From positions 1 through 24,486 of the forward strand of contig QWHP01000076.1 in the NCBI GenBank assembly GCA_021404985.1: DNA of 24,486 nucleotides. The letters are read 5' to 3'. Below are positions 1 through 6,950 of this stretch, in pieces. The position numbers and the translations under genes were made by a program. A model generated the notes under the pieces. The model saw only the letters and a program-made list of their open reading frames with translations. It was not told the origin of the DNA and made no database searches. Source of the DNA: Actinobacteria bacterium ATB1 (GTDB lineage Bacteria > Actinomycetota > Acidimicrobiia > UBA2766). Each line of letters begins with the position of its first letter. Positions within the stretch are counted from its first letter, which is position 1.

Positions 1-1401
1 CGAGAGCGAAAGCATCGGATCCCGGCTCGCGAGGACAGTAGCCATCCAGGCCAGGGCCGACACTGCTGCACGGCCCTTGGACCAGCTGCTGTGTTGAAGC
101 GTACCCCGCCAGTAGAGCTCCTCCACCACCCCCATGCACGCCAACGCCGCTGCCGAGATCGGCCGTCCCTTTCGGTCACGGGCAAGAGCCCGCCGCGCCG
201 CTGCCCTGACTCGGGGATTCGACCCGGCCACCTCCACGAAGAGGCCGGACACCCCTGCACTTGCGAGACCGGCGAGCGCTCCGACACCGATCGACGCGAC
301 GTTCTCGCGCGACAGGGAGGTGAGACCGGAGTCCTCGGCCCCCAGAGTCTCGGCCGCGTACAAGCCCATCGCCGTCAGAACGGCGAACGCGATCTCGATG
401 CCTTCGTCGCGCTCGGAGTCGGTCACCCCTATACACGCCCAGTTCAGAGCCATCCCGGCGGCGACGTGTGCGGCGTATCGCGCATCGCAGCCGAGGCGCG
501 TGGTCATCCCCCTCGCCTTGGCATCGAGAAGGGCCGCGTCGACAGCGGCCTCGAAGCCGAGAAGCTCTCGGTCGTTCAGCTCCCGGATTCCCCCCTCCGT
601 GCAGATGGTCTCGTGTCTCAGGCTCTCGACGAGTGGCCGGGCGAGGACCGGATCGACATCCGTGACAAGACCGATCCAGCGCGAGGAGAGACGCGGCGTG
701 AGAACCGGAACCGGAATGACGACCTGTGGGAGACCACGGTGCACCGCGAAGCGTCGCATCATGTCGAGAAAGGTGAGAACCTCCGGTCCCCCCACGTCGA
801 ACGTCCGCCCGAGCGCGCGGGCATCCTCGCAGACGTCGGCGAGATAGGTGACGAGATCTCCGATCGCGATCGGCTGCGTCCGGTTCAGCACCCACTTCGG
901 GGTGATCATCACGGGGAGGTGCTCGGTGAGCTGTCGGAGAATCTCGAAGCTCGCACTTCCCGCACCGAGAATCACCCCCGCACGCAGCTCGGTTACGGAG
1001 ATGCCCGCCTCGCGGAGGGCCGAACCGACCTCTGCCCGGCTCCTCAGGTGCTCTGAGAGCTCGACGCCCGGTGGGACGAGCCCACCGAGGTAGACGACGC
1101 GCTCAAGGCGGTTGCGACTCGCCGCCTCGGCGAATCGCCTCGCCGCTGCGTTGTCTCGGTCCGCGAACCCCTCTCCCTCCGCCATCCGGTGAACGAGCCA
1201 GACCGCTGCGTCGCAGCCGCGGAGCGCGGTGTCCAGTCCTGCCCCGCTGTCGATGTCGACGATGTGCGACTCGATCCCCGAGACCGAGAGTCGACGCGGA
1301 TCGCGCACCAGCGCCCTGACCCGATGGCCTCGTGCGAGCAGTTCGGGTATCAGCCGCGAACCCACGAACCCTGTTGCCCCGACCACGGCGACGGTCCTCA
1401 C
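1..1401 (-). CDS. NAD(P)-binding SDR protein fused to a CPBP-like membrane protease domain (3' end outside window)
   Basis: The frame is open for 467 codons from a GTG at 1401 to the window edge. An in-frame TAG twelve bases upstream of the GTG fixes the start. Residues 1-230 form an atypical SDR/NmrA-type Rossmann domain: the dinucleotide loop GATGFVGS is at 8-15, followed by LVRDPRRL, VVYLGGL and a QPIAIGDL segment, as in NDUFA9-like NAD-dependent epimerases. Such proteins often carry a DUF2867 tail. This one instead has hydrophobic segments near 309-326, 335-353 and 368-392, then GVVEELYWRG at 424-433. That is the EExxxR signature (E427, E428, R432) of CPBP/CAAX-type intramembrane proteases. 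The later histidine motifs would lie beyond the edge. It is read after the response regulator, with two intergenic repeats between them. Substrate and function are unknown. The SDR call is firm; the CPBP call rests on one motif plus membrane topology. Confidence 0.8.
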   Translation of the reverse strand, partial: MRTVAVVGATGFVGSRLIPELLARGHRVRALVRDPRRLSVSGIESHIVDIDSGAGLDTALRGCDAAVWLVHRMAEGEGFADRDNAAARRFAEAASRNRLERVVYLGGLVPPGVELSEHLRSRAEVGSALREAGISVTELRAGVILGAGSASFEILRQLTEHLPVMITPKWVLNRTQPIAIGDLVTYLADVCEDARALGRTFDVGGPEVLTFLDMMRRFAVHRGLPQVVIPVPVLTPRLSSRWIGLVTDVDPVLARPLVESLRHETICTEGGIRELNDRELLGFEAAVDAALLDAKARGMTTRLGCDARYAAHVAAGMALNWACIGVTDSERDEGIEIAFAVLTAMGLYAAETLGAEDSGLTSLSRENVASIGVGALAGLASAGVSGLFVEVAGSNPRVRAAARRALARDRKGRPISAAALACMGVVEELYWRGTLQHSSWSKGRAAVSALAWMATVLASRDPMLSLS

Positions 1402-1424
1402 CAGGGCACTCTACCGACTCACGG

Positions 1425-1584
1425 GAGCACACCCCCCGAAGTCCACCTGGGCGGATCCAGACACCAAAAACGTAACCCAATCCACCCACGTCCCCCCGGA
1501 GAACACGTCCCCCCGGAGCACACCCCCCGAAGTCCACCTGGGCGGATCCAGACACCAATAACGTGACCCAATCCACCCACGTCC
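1425..1584. repeat. Duplicated 69-bp intergenic unit, each carrying a GGYGGAT-N23-ATCCRCC palindrome
   Basis: Two direct copies, 1425-1493 and 1516-1584, differ at two positions and are 91 bp apart. Each contains an imperfect inverted repeat: GGCGGAT at 1450-1456 with ATCCACC at 1480-1486, and GGCGGAT at 1541-1547 with ATCCACC at 1571-1577. The spacer is exactly 23 nt in both. Between the copies, 1489-1522 is a tandem pair of a 17-bp unit (CGTCCCCCCGGAG plus four bases). A lone half-site, CGTGGGCGGAT, is at 1612-1622. The same palindrome recurs at 14704-14812. The copies lie just 3' of the response regulator and 5' of the SDR gene, so they could be hairpins acting on the transcript, a protein-binding site, or REP-like elements. 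Confidence 0.9.
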
Positions 1585-1640
1585 TTCTGGGGGAGGCCGT
1601 CCGTGGACGATCGTGGGCGGATGACGTGCGCGCTCAAACG

Positions 1641-2330
1641 TCAGTCGAGGGTGATCCAGCCCTCACGCATCGCCGTCGTGACCGCTTCGGTTCGTGTGTG
1701 GGCGCCGAGCTTCTCGCACACGTTGCGCAGGTGGTTCTTGACCGTGTTCTCGGAGAGGTGGAGAACGTCGGCGATGCGCCGATTCGACCAGCCCTTCGCG
1801 ACGTGTGTCAGCACCTCGCGTTCACGCTTGGTCAGACGCGCCCTCGTGTCGGTCTGCGCCGCTGCGATCTCGTTGAATCCGGCAACGAGCTTCGAGGCCA
1901 TCTGGGGCGAGAACGACGACTCTCCCCGGGCAGCGACACGCACAGCGTCGGTCACCGCGTCGATCGCAAGATCCTTGAGGAGGTAGCCCACCGCGCCGGC
2001 CGTGACGGACGCGTAGAGGTCCTCGCCCTCGTCGGACACGGTGAGCATGACAACCTTGGCGTCGGGGTTCTGCTCCAAGATGCGAGGGACGACCTCGATC
2101 CCCGAACCGTCCGGGAGCATGACGTCGAGGAGGACCACGTCGTAGGACGTGGGGGTCACCTCGAGAGCCTCTGCCACGGAACCGGCCTCCGCCACGACTG
2201 TGATGTCTGGCTCGCCCTCGAGGACGGAACGCAAACCGTGCCTGAACACGGAGTGATCGTCGACGATCAGGACACGGTATGCGTCGTCCGTGCCCCGGTG
2301 GTGGTCCAGATCCACCAGCTCTCCGCCCAT
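1641..2330 (-). CDS. NarL/LuxR-family two-component response regulator (DegU-like)
   Basis: This 229-aa protein has the standard two-domain architecture. The receiver domain (about residues 18-135) has the acidic pair D24/D25, the phospho-acceptor D69 in DVVLLDVMLP, T97 in VVMLTVSD and the conserved lysine K119 in YLLKD. The C-terminal LuxR helix-turn-helix (about 163-225) has LTKREREVL and SENTVKNHLRNVCEKLG. It is expected to bind DNA after phosphorylation by a sensor kinase, and no kinase gene is visible in the window. The ATG at 2330 is preceded by a GGGAGG ribosome site. It follows the flgM-like gene in the same direction after 180 bp, and possible binding repeats lie in that gap. The regulon cannot be read from the sequence; neighbouring flgM and comF make a motility/competence-type role a guess only. 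Confidence 0.95.
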   Translation of the reverse strand: MGGELVDLDHHRGTDDAYRVLIVDDHSVFRHGLRSVLEGEPDITVVAEAGSVAEALEVTPTSYDVVLLDVMLPDGSGIEVVPRILEQNPDAKVVMLTVSDEGEDLYASVTAGAVGYLLKDLAIDAVTDAVRVAARGESSFSPQMASKLVAGFNEIAAAQTDTRARLTKREREVLTHVAKGWSNRRIADVLHLSENTVKNHLRNVCEKLGAHTRTEAVTTAMREGWITLD

Positions 2331-2429
2331 CGGGCCTCCCGGTCAGGTGGTGCCAATACGGTCCGGTCGTGTCCGGGCGGGGGTGGGGAGATGGCTTCTG
2401 CGTTCACCCGAATTGACCATTGCCACGAC

Positions 2430-2460
2430 AATGTAGCCGCGTCTTGGACCCCCTTTGGAC
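2430..2460 (-). promoter_or_regulatory. Possible promoter and tandem regulator half-sites upstream of the response regulator
   Basis: On the minus strand a TACATT -10-like hexamer (2435-2430) is preceded by two GTCCAA repeats at 2460-2455 and 2449-2444. Their 11-bp period puts both on the same face of the helix. No good -35 hexamer is present. Tandem half-sites occupying the -35 region are typical of activator-dependent promoters, and the downstream gene encodes a NarL-type regulator, so autoregulation is possible. This is based on pattern only. Confidence 0.25.
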
Positions 2461-2510
2461 ACAGAGCGCCCAAGCGACCACTTATCGCGGCAAGGGCGGT
2501 CTCCGTCGAC

Positions 2511-2747
2511 TCAGACCACTCGGCCGAACATGCGCAACATCGAGTCTGCGACGAGGGTGCTGTCAACCCTGTAGGACCCCCGGGAGATGCTGTCGCGGAT
2601 GCCCTCGAGACGGACAGACCCTGCGATGCCCGCCTGTGCCGGTCCTCGGCCCCTCCCCACGAACCCCGTCTTCACGCACCCGGATCCGAAGACGCGCGTG
2701 TTCATCTTGGCCAACTTCATCTGAACCCCCACTGGTTCGCTCGACAT
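2511..2747 (-). CDS. flgM: FlgM-like anti-sigma-28 factor
   Basis: This small 78-aa protein ends with the signature of the FlgM sigma-28-binding region: VRLEGIRDSISRGSYRV at 45-61, then DSTLVADSMLRMF. The spacing I-x(8)-GSYRVD-x(3)-VADSML matches FlgM family C-termini. FlgM binds and inhibits the flagellar sigma factor FliA. I chose the ATG at 2747 because a GGGAAGG ribosome site lies just upstream and the length is normal for FlgM. The frame stays open up to an ATG at 2951 that overlaps the comF stop (ATGA), giving a 146-aa alternative, but the extra 68 residues have weaker third-position GC bias and no recognisable fold. It is third from last in the leftward run, between comF and a response regulator. 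No flagellar structural genes are in the window, so its partner sigma factor must be elsewhere. Confidence 0.7.
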   Translation of the reverse strand: MSSEPVGVQMKLAKMNTRVFGSGCVKTGFVGRGRGPAQAGIAGSVRLEGIRDSISRGSYRVDSTLVADSMLRMFGRVV

Positions 2748-2947
2748 GTCACCTTCCCGGCACCGAGGACACCCGGCCGGCCGGTCTTCACGTCCCGATG
2801 TTGTCCCTGCAGAGCCCGCCGTCTCGGCAGAAGATCGGAGACGTCGAGATATGAGATCGGCATTCGACGCCACGAGCAACAGCGTTGCGAGACCCTTTTG
2901 CACGGACCCCCGGACCCGATTCGCCCCTGGCACGACCGGATCAGGTG

Positions 2948-3589
2948 TCATGGCACCATGGGAGGCCTCCGCCCCGCTCGCCGCGGCGTGACAGCAACAC
3001 AGGCGCAGGTCACCCTCGTACCCGCAGTCTCGAGAGCCCGCCGCGCAGTGGCCATCGTCGTGCCGGTGGTCACGACGTCGTCGACCAGGACCACGTGCGA
3101 GTCGGGAAGGCGGTCGAGGTGGAACACGTCTCTCGGGAGGCTGCGCCTCAACTCGGCGTCGAGGACGGTTTGGGGGGACACGTCGCACCGCCGTGCGAGC
3201 ACACGGGCACGGGGGATCCCGAGGTGCGACGCCACAGCCTGTGCGATCAGCTCGGCCTGGTCGTAACCACGCCACCTGCGCCTCGACCGTGCAGTCGGGA
3301 TGGCGACGACACTTCCCGCGCTCGTGCTGTCGAGTTCCCGCCTGCACTCCTCCGCCAGCATCCTCCCTAGAAGCGTCGCCACGGACGTCGCCTCGCGGTA
3401 CTTCAGCACCTGCACCGCGGACCGCAAAGGGCCTTCGTACGGACCCAGCGCGACCAGGTCGTCGTCCAGGCATGTTCCTGTACGGGGGACGCGGGAGCGC
3501 AGCACGAACTCGTGGCAGCCCGTGCAAAGGACTGCGCCCGCACGCCGGCAGCCAACGCACAGAACGGGTATCGAATCGGCTAGTCGCAC
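2948..3589 (-). CDS. comF: ComF family phosphoribosyltransferase-like protein
   Basis: This is a ComFC/GntX-type protein of 213 aa. An N-terminal zinc ribbon has the pairs C11-x2-C14 and C22-x2-C25 (CVGC, LCTGC). RGYDQAELIA (108-117) is a ComF hallmark. The PRPP-binding loop VVLVDDVVTTGTTM is at 166-179. In naturally competent bacteria ComFC supports DNA uptake; in others the protein is retained with no defined job. The GTG at 3589 is the first sensible start after the mtnA stop, 38 bp away, and puts the zinc ribbon at the normal place. Longer open frame upstream lies inside mtnA and is not conserved-looking. The ribosome site is weak. The stop overlaps an ATG of the following frame. No ComEA/ComEC genes are visible in the window. 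Confidence 0.92.
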   Translation of the reverse strand: MRLADSIPVLCVGCRRAGAVLCTGCHEFVLRSRVPRTGTCLDDDLVALGPYEGPLRSAVQVLKYREATSVATLLGRMLAEECRRELDSTSAGSVVAIPTARSRRRWRGYDQAELIAQAVASHLGIPRARVLARRCDVSPQTVLDAELRRSLPRDVFHLDRLPDSHVVLVDDVVTTGTTMATARRALETAGTRVTCACVAVTPRRAGRRPPMVP

Positions 3590-3627
3590 GTGCAGACCAT
3601 AAGTGGTCCCTACGACACGTCCGCGGC

Positions 3628-4686
3628 TCAGGTACCGCCGGCGAGATACCGAAAGCTCTCCGGGTAGGGCGCCCGGGCAACCCCTGCCTCCGTGATGATC
3701 GCCGTCACGAGTCTGTGTGGTGTCACGTCGAAGGCCCAGTTCGCCGCCACCTGACCTCGGGGTGCGATACGCTGCCCATGGATCGAGAGAACCTCGCCCG
3801 GATCCCTCTCCTCTATCACGATCGCGTCCCCGGAGGGACATGCCATGTCGACGGTGGACACGGGAGCGGCTACCACGAAGGGCACCGAATGGGCAGACGC
3901 CGCCAGTGCCACTCCGTATGTTCCGATCTTGTTCGCGACGTCACCGTTCGCTGCGATTCGGTCGGCCCCCACGATCACCACGTCGACGTCGCCCCGTGCG
4001 ATCACGGAGGCCGCGGCAACGTCGGCGATCAGCGTGTTCGGGATGCCCGCCCGCGTCAACTCCCATGCTGTCAGGCGTGCTCCCTGGAGCACGGGGCGTG
4101 TCTCGTCCACCCAGACATGAACCTGCTTGCCGGCCTCGACCGCCCCCCTCACAATGCCCAGGGCGGATCCGTATCCCCCTGTTGCCAACGCTCCTGCGTT
4201 GCAGTGCGTGAGGACCGACGCGCCGTCGGGAACCAGATCTGCCCCGATGCTGCCGATCCTCCGGCAGGCTGCGACCTCGGATTCGTGTATGGACCGGGCG
4301 GACTCGAGTAACGCGTCGCGAAGCCTCTCGATGCCCGGTGCGCTTTCGGCCTGGACGGCGGAGGCGACCTCCAATTGGCGGTCCACCGCCCACGCGAGGT
4401 TCACCGCCGTGGGTCTCGCCGCCTTCAGGGCCTCACCCCCGTCCCGGACAGACGTCATCGCAGAACCCAAGTCCCCGCCGGAATCGGGGACGGCAAGGAC
4501 CATTGCGTAGGCGGCGGCGACACCGATCGCAGGTGCCCCACGAACAGTCAGATCGCCGATGGCTTCGACTGCGTCGGACACGCCACGACACATAACCCAC
4601 GCCTCGCGATCGGGCAGGAGACGCTGGTCGAGAAGATGCAGGGTTCCTTCCCAGCGTACGGGTTCGACGTCGAATCCAGGGCTCAT
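3628..4686 (-). CDS. mtnA: S-methyl-5-thioribose-1-phosphate isomerase MtnA
   Basis: MtnA converts 5-methylthioribose-1-phosphate to 5-methylthioribulose-1-phosphate in methionine salvage. The 352-aa length is normal for the eIF2B-like isomerase family. Visible signatures are TVRGAPAIG (47-55), LTHCNAGALATGGYG with the catalytic cysteine C162, VDETRPVLQGARLTAWEL (193-210), and VGADRIAANGDVANKIGTY with the catalytic aspartate D242. The ATG at 4686 overlaps the stop of the RuBisCO-like gene by four bases (ATGA), indicating translational coupling. A long upstream open extension in this frame is a shadow over that gene. No MTA phosphorylase (mtnP), mtnK, mtnB, mtnC or mtnD is in the window. The product presumably passes to the coupled RuBisCO-like protein or to a remote step. 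Confidence 0.96.
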   Translation of the reverse strand: MSPGFDVEPVRWEGTLHLLDQRLLPDREAWVMCRGVSDAVEAIGDLTVRGAPAIGVAAAYAMVLAVPDSGGDLGSAMTSVRDGGEALKAARPTAVNLAWAVDRQLEVASAVQAESAPGIERLRDALLESARSIHESEVAACRRIGSIGADLVPDGASVLTHCNAGALATGGYGSALGIVRGAVEAGKQVHVWVDETRPVLQGARLTAWELTRAGIPNTLIADVAAASVIARGDVDVVIVGADRIAANGDVANKIGTYGVALAASAHSVPFVVAAPVSTVDMACPSGDAIVIEERDPGEVLSIHGQRIAPRGQVAANWAFDVTPHRLVTAIITEAGVARAPYPESFRYLAGGT

Positions 4687-5912
4687 CCGTCGCTCCCGCA
4701 CGCCTTCACCCAGGCGTCGAGGGCTGCGGCAGTCCCACCCCTCGGTCCCAGCGGATCCGCGAACACTCCCGACCCGAACAGGTGACAATGGTCCCTCCCT
4801 GCGAACGCTGCGTGCGTGGCGGCCACTGTCGATGCGTCCTGACCCCCGCCCGAAACCGGCATGGCCGCTCTGACCCCCGGGATGCGGGTCAGGCATGCCT
4901 CGGCATTGCGCAACACGATGTCGTCCTCCTCGAAGATCTTGCCCCCGATGCTGCCGACCTGGACGAGGTCCGCCCCGCAGAGACGCGTGAGCCCGCACAG
5001 GACATCGGAGCTCACACCCACTGCAAGGGCACGTGTCAGCGCGCCCGACATGACCCTGTGGCCGAAGACCGGGATCCCGGCGTCCCTGACCGCATGAGCG
5101 AACGCGTCGAGCCCCACGGCGAGAACATTGGCCATGACCATTCCGCATCCCGCGGACTCGACGGCGAGAACGCGAGCCCTCATCTCGTGCACAGGTCCGG
5201 TGACGTTCGGCGCGTAGAGGGCCGGTCTGCCCCGACGTTCCGCCACCCCTGCGAGCCTCCCGGGGAGAGTTGAGATCCTGTCCTCCAACCTGCAGTACCC
5301 GGGGTCCATGAGGAGCTCGTCGTCCTTGACGAAATCGGCGCCTCCCTCGGCAAGCTCGACGGCGATCGCCGCATGCTCGTGTGCCGTGAGCCCGGTAGAC
5401 GGCTTGACGATCGCTCCGACCAGGGGCCGGTCCGACACCCCCGACGCCGACCTCGCCCCCTCGACTCCGTGCGCAGGCCCAGGGAAGAGGCGGATGGTCT
5501 CATCCGGGAGCTCCAGGCCGACGAGACGGCACACCCCGAATGTGCCGGTCTCGTTTGCCTCGCCGAGGACCATCGTCAGGAGAGCAGGTATGGACGTCAC
5601 GTTCGCGCAGGGCCAGGCGATGCGTGTGGTTCCGACCTCGGAGCTCTGAACCCCCATGCGCCGGAGAGGGGCGGAGGGCAGCACCGGGGGAACACTGCCC
5701 TCGACGTGCACGTCCGTGACCTCACCCGCCACCCGCCGGTACGCCGCGCTCGGAACCAGATCCTGCGCAAGCCCGGTCGACTCCTCGATCGCGACCGCCT
5801 CGGCCGCCTCCTCCAACGAGCCCCCGCCCTGCAGCACGTAGGTGGCGGCTATTCGCCCATCCGGCGACACCCTCACCCCCGGAGGAGTCCGGGTCGCGAG
5901 CTCGTCAAGCAC
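4683..5912 (-). CDS. RuBisCO-like protein (form IV), coupled to MtnA
   Basis: This 409-aa RuBisCO large-subunit homologue aligns by motif along its length: EESTG (43-47), N104 in CANVTS, GAIVKPSTG with K170, FVKDDE (194-199), GHRVM (284-288), VGSIGGKIFEED with K325, PVSGGG (352-357) and LFGSGVFADPLG. The positions matching RuBisCO E60, N123, K175, K201, D203, E204, H294, R295, K334 and S379 appear kept. The K177 equivalent is serine (S172) and the H327 equivalent seems to be Q318. Form IV proteins act as enolases or isomerases in methionine salvage and other sugar-phosphate routes, not in CO2 fixation. The GTG at 5912 overlaps the upstream isomerase gene by eight bases, and the stop overlaps the mtnA ATG. 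Coupling to mtnA favours methylthioribulose-1-phosphate or a derivative as substrate; this is inference. Confidence 0.85.
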   Translation of the reverse strand: MLDELATRTPPGVRVSPDGRIAATYVLQGGGSLEEAAEAVAIEESTGLAQDLVPSAAYRRVAGEVTDVHVEGSVPPVLPSAPLRRMGVQSSEVGTTRIAWPCANVTSIPALLTMVLGEANETGTFGVCRLVGLELPDETIRLFPGPAHGVEGARSASGVSDRPLVGAIVKPSTGLTAHEHAAIAVELAEGGADFVKDDELLMDPGYCRLEDRISTLPGRLAGVAERRGRPALYAPNVTGPVHEMRARVLAVESAGCGMVMANVLAVGLDAFAHAVRDAGIPVFGHRVMSGALTRALAVGVSSDVLCGLTRLCGADLVQVGSIGGKIFEEDDIVLRNAEACLTRIPGVRAAMPVSGGGQDASTVAATHAAFAGRDHCHLFGSGVFADPLGPRGGTAAALDAWVKACGSDG

Positions 5913-6939
5913 CGGAATCGCCGTCCACGGGGACGCCCGCCGGCCCCGGGTCGACCGTTGCGAGAGCGGCCAGGTACAGGGACGCGAAGTCCCCGAGCAC
6001 GACGAGGTCGAAGAAGGCCCCGAGGGGAGTCCCGGCGTCCGATCTGACCGTCTCCACCGTGGCAACACACTCCTCGAGGTAGGAACGCGCGACCTCGAAT
6101 TCGCGCCGGATCTCAGGTGCCTCACCGCCGTGACGCAGCTCGACGAGCGCGATCAGCTGCCGGGTGACGTCTCCGTGCTGGCCGAACCCGGCGAGCTCGT
6201 CGTGGAGGGCTTCGGGATGGTACGCCCACGACGAAGGCGCCTTCGCGTTTGCGTTCACCTGGCTCTTCCAGCGGTGGGCGGCAACGGCTGCCGGTCCGGC
6301 CGAACCGATCACCAAGGGGAACCTGCGGTCGAGTGCCAGCGCCATCTGGTAGGCCCGGTTGTTCTCGCGGGGAGCTCCGATGGCGAGTTTGGGGACAGCC
6401 GCTCTGAGCAGCGAGACGGCCTCGTCGACGTCATCGTCACACCCCGAGACAAGGCCCGCGCGATCGAGGAGCATCAGGGGCGCGACCGTCAGAGTGCCCA
6501 GGAGGGCGCGGACGGGGGGCTCCGAGCTCACTGGCAACGCGATGCCCACGCCGTTCTCGCAGATCTCCTTCAGCCGTCCTCCGTCCGTCACGGCGACCAC
6601 GGTCGCGCCCCGCGCGGTTGCATCCTCGGCGGTTTCGACTGCGGCAGCACTGTCCCCGTCGGGGCTCGGGACCACGACGAGGGTCCCCGAGGCCACCCAG
6701 GAGGGAAGTGCGACACCCCTGTGGACGAGCACGGGGACCCGTGATCGGGTGGCGACCAGCGCGGCGACGGCATCGCCCGCCAGTCCTGCCGCCCCGGAGC
6801 CGATCACGAGCACGGTATCCGGCTGCCCCAACCGGCCCGGGTCGACGTCGTCGACGAGGGAGCGGGACTGCTCGACCTGGTCCGGGAGACTCGCAGCCAG
6901 CCCGAACATGTCCAGGCTGTCTAGGACTGGTTCGTGCAT
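5905..6939 (-). CDS. SIS-domain phosphoglucose/phosphomannose isomerase family protein
   Basis: This 344-aa protein belongs to the bifunctional PGI/PMI family, which interconverts fructose-6-phosphate with glucose- or mannose-6-phosphate. The first SIS domain has VLVIGSGAAGLAGD (43-56). The C-terminal part has ENNRAYQMALAL (192-203), WKSQVNANAKAP (224-235) and HPEALHDELAGF (241-252), corresponding to the NAKxP and HNE segments of the active site. The usual phosphate loop SGNTEE is not seen: the matching place reads SPDGDSAAAVE (92-102), so the enzyme may be altered, as in other actinobacterial homologues paired with manB. The ATG at 6939 is 11 bp after the phosphomannomutase stop with a GGGG ribosome site. 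Longer upstream open frame is a shadow over that gene. Confidence 0.88.
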   Translation of the reverse strand: MHEPVLDSLDMFGLAASLPDQVEQSRSLVDDVDPGRLGQPDTVLVIGSGAAGLAGDAVAALVATRSRVPVLVHRGVALPSWVASGTLVVVPSPDGDSAAAVETAEDATARGATVVAVTDGGRLKEICENGVGIALPVSSEPPVRALLGTLTVAPLMLLDRAGLVSGCDDDVDEAVSLLRAAVPKLAIGAPRENNRAYQMALALDRRFPLVIGSAGPAAVAAHRWKSQVNANAKAPSSWAYHPEALHDELAGFGQHGDVTRQLIALVELRHGGEAPEIRREFEVARSYLEECVATVETVRSDAGTPLGAFFDLVVLGDFASLYLAALATVDPGPAGVPVDGDSGA

Positions 6940-6950
6940 GATCGCCCCGA

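Noticed and set aside
91..1056. Long plus-strand open frame (321 codons)
   Set aside because: It is in register antisense to the SDR-CPBP gene, rich in Arg, His and Gly, with no domain. Such mirrors are expected in GC-rich DNA.
2748..2947. Sigma-28-type promoter upstream of flgM (a GCCGAT match)
   Set aside because: The GCCGAT hexamer is there, but the following AA and a TAAA box 15 bp upstream are missing.
1563..3266. Plus-strand open frame of 567 codons
   Set aside because: It lies opposite the response regulator, flgM and comF, has no recognisable motif and spans several real genes on the other strand.
4683..5912. Genuine CO2-fixing RuBisCO
   Set aside because: The K177 and H327 equivalents are replaced, no phosphoribulokinase is visible, and the coupling to mtnA points to a form IV role.
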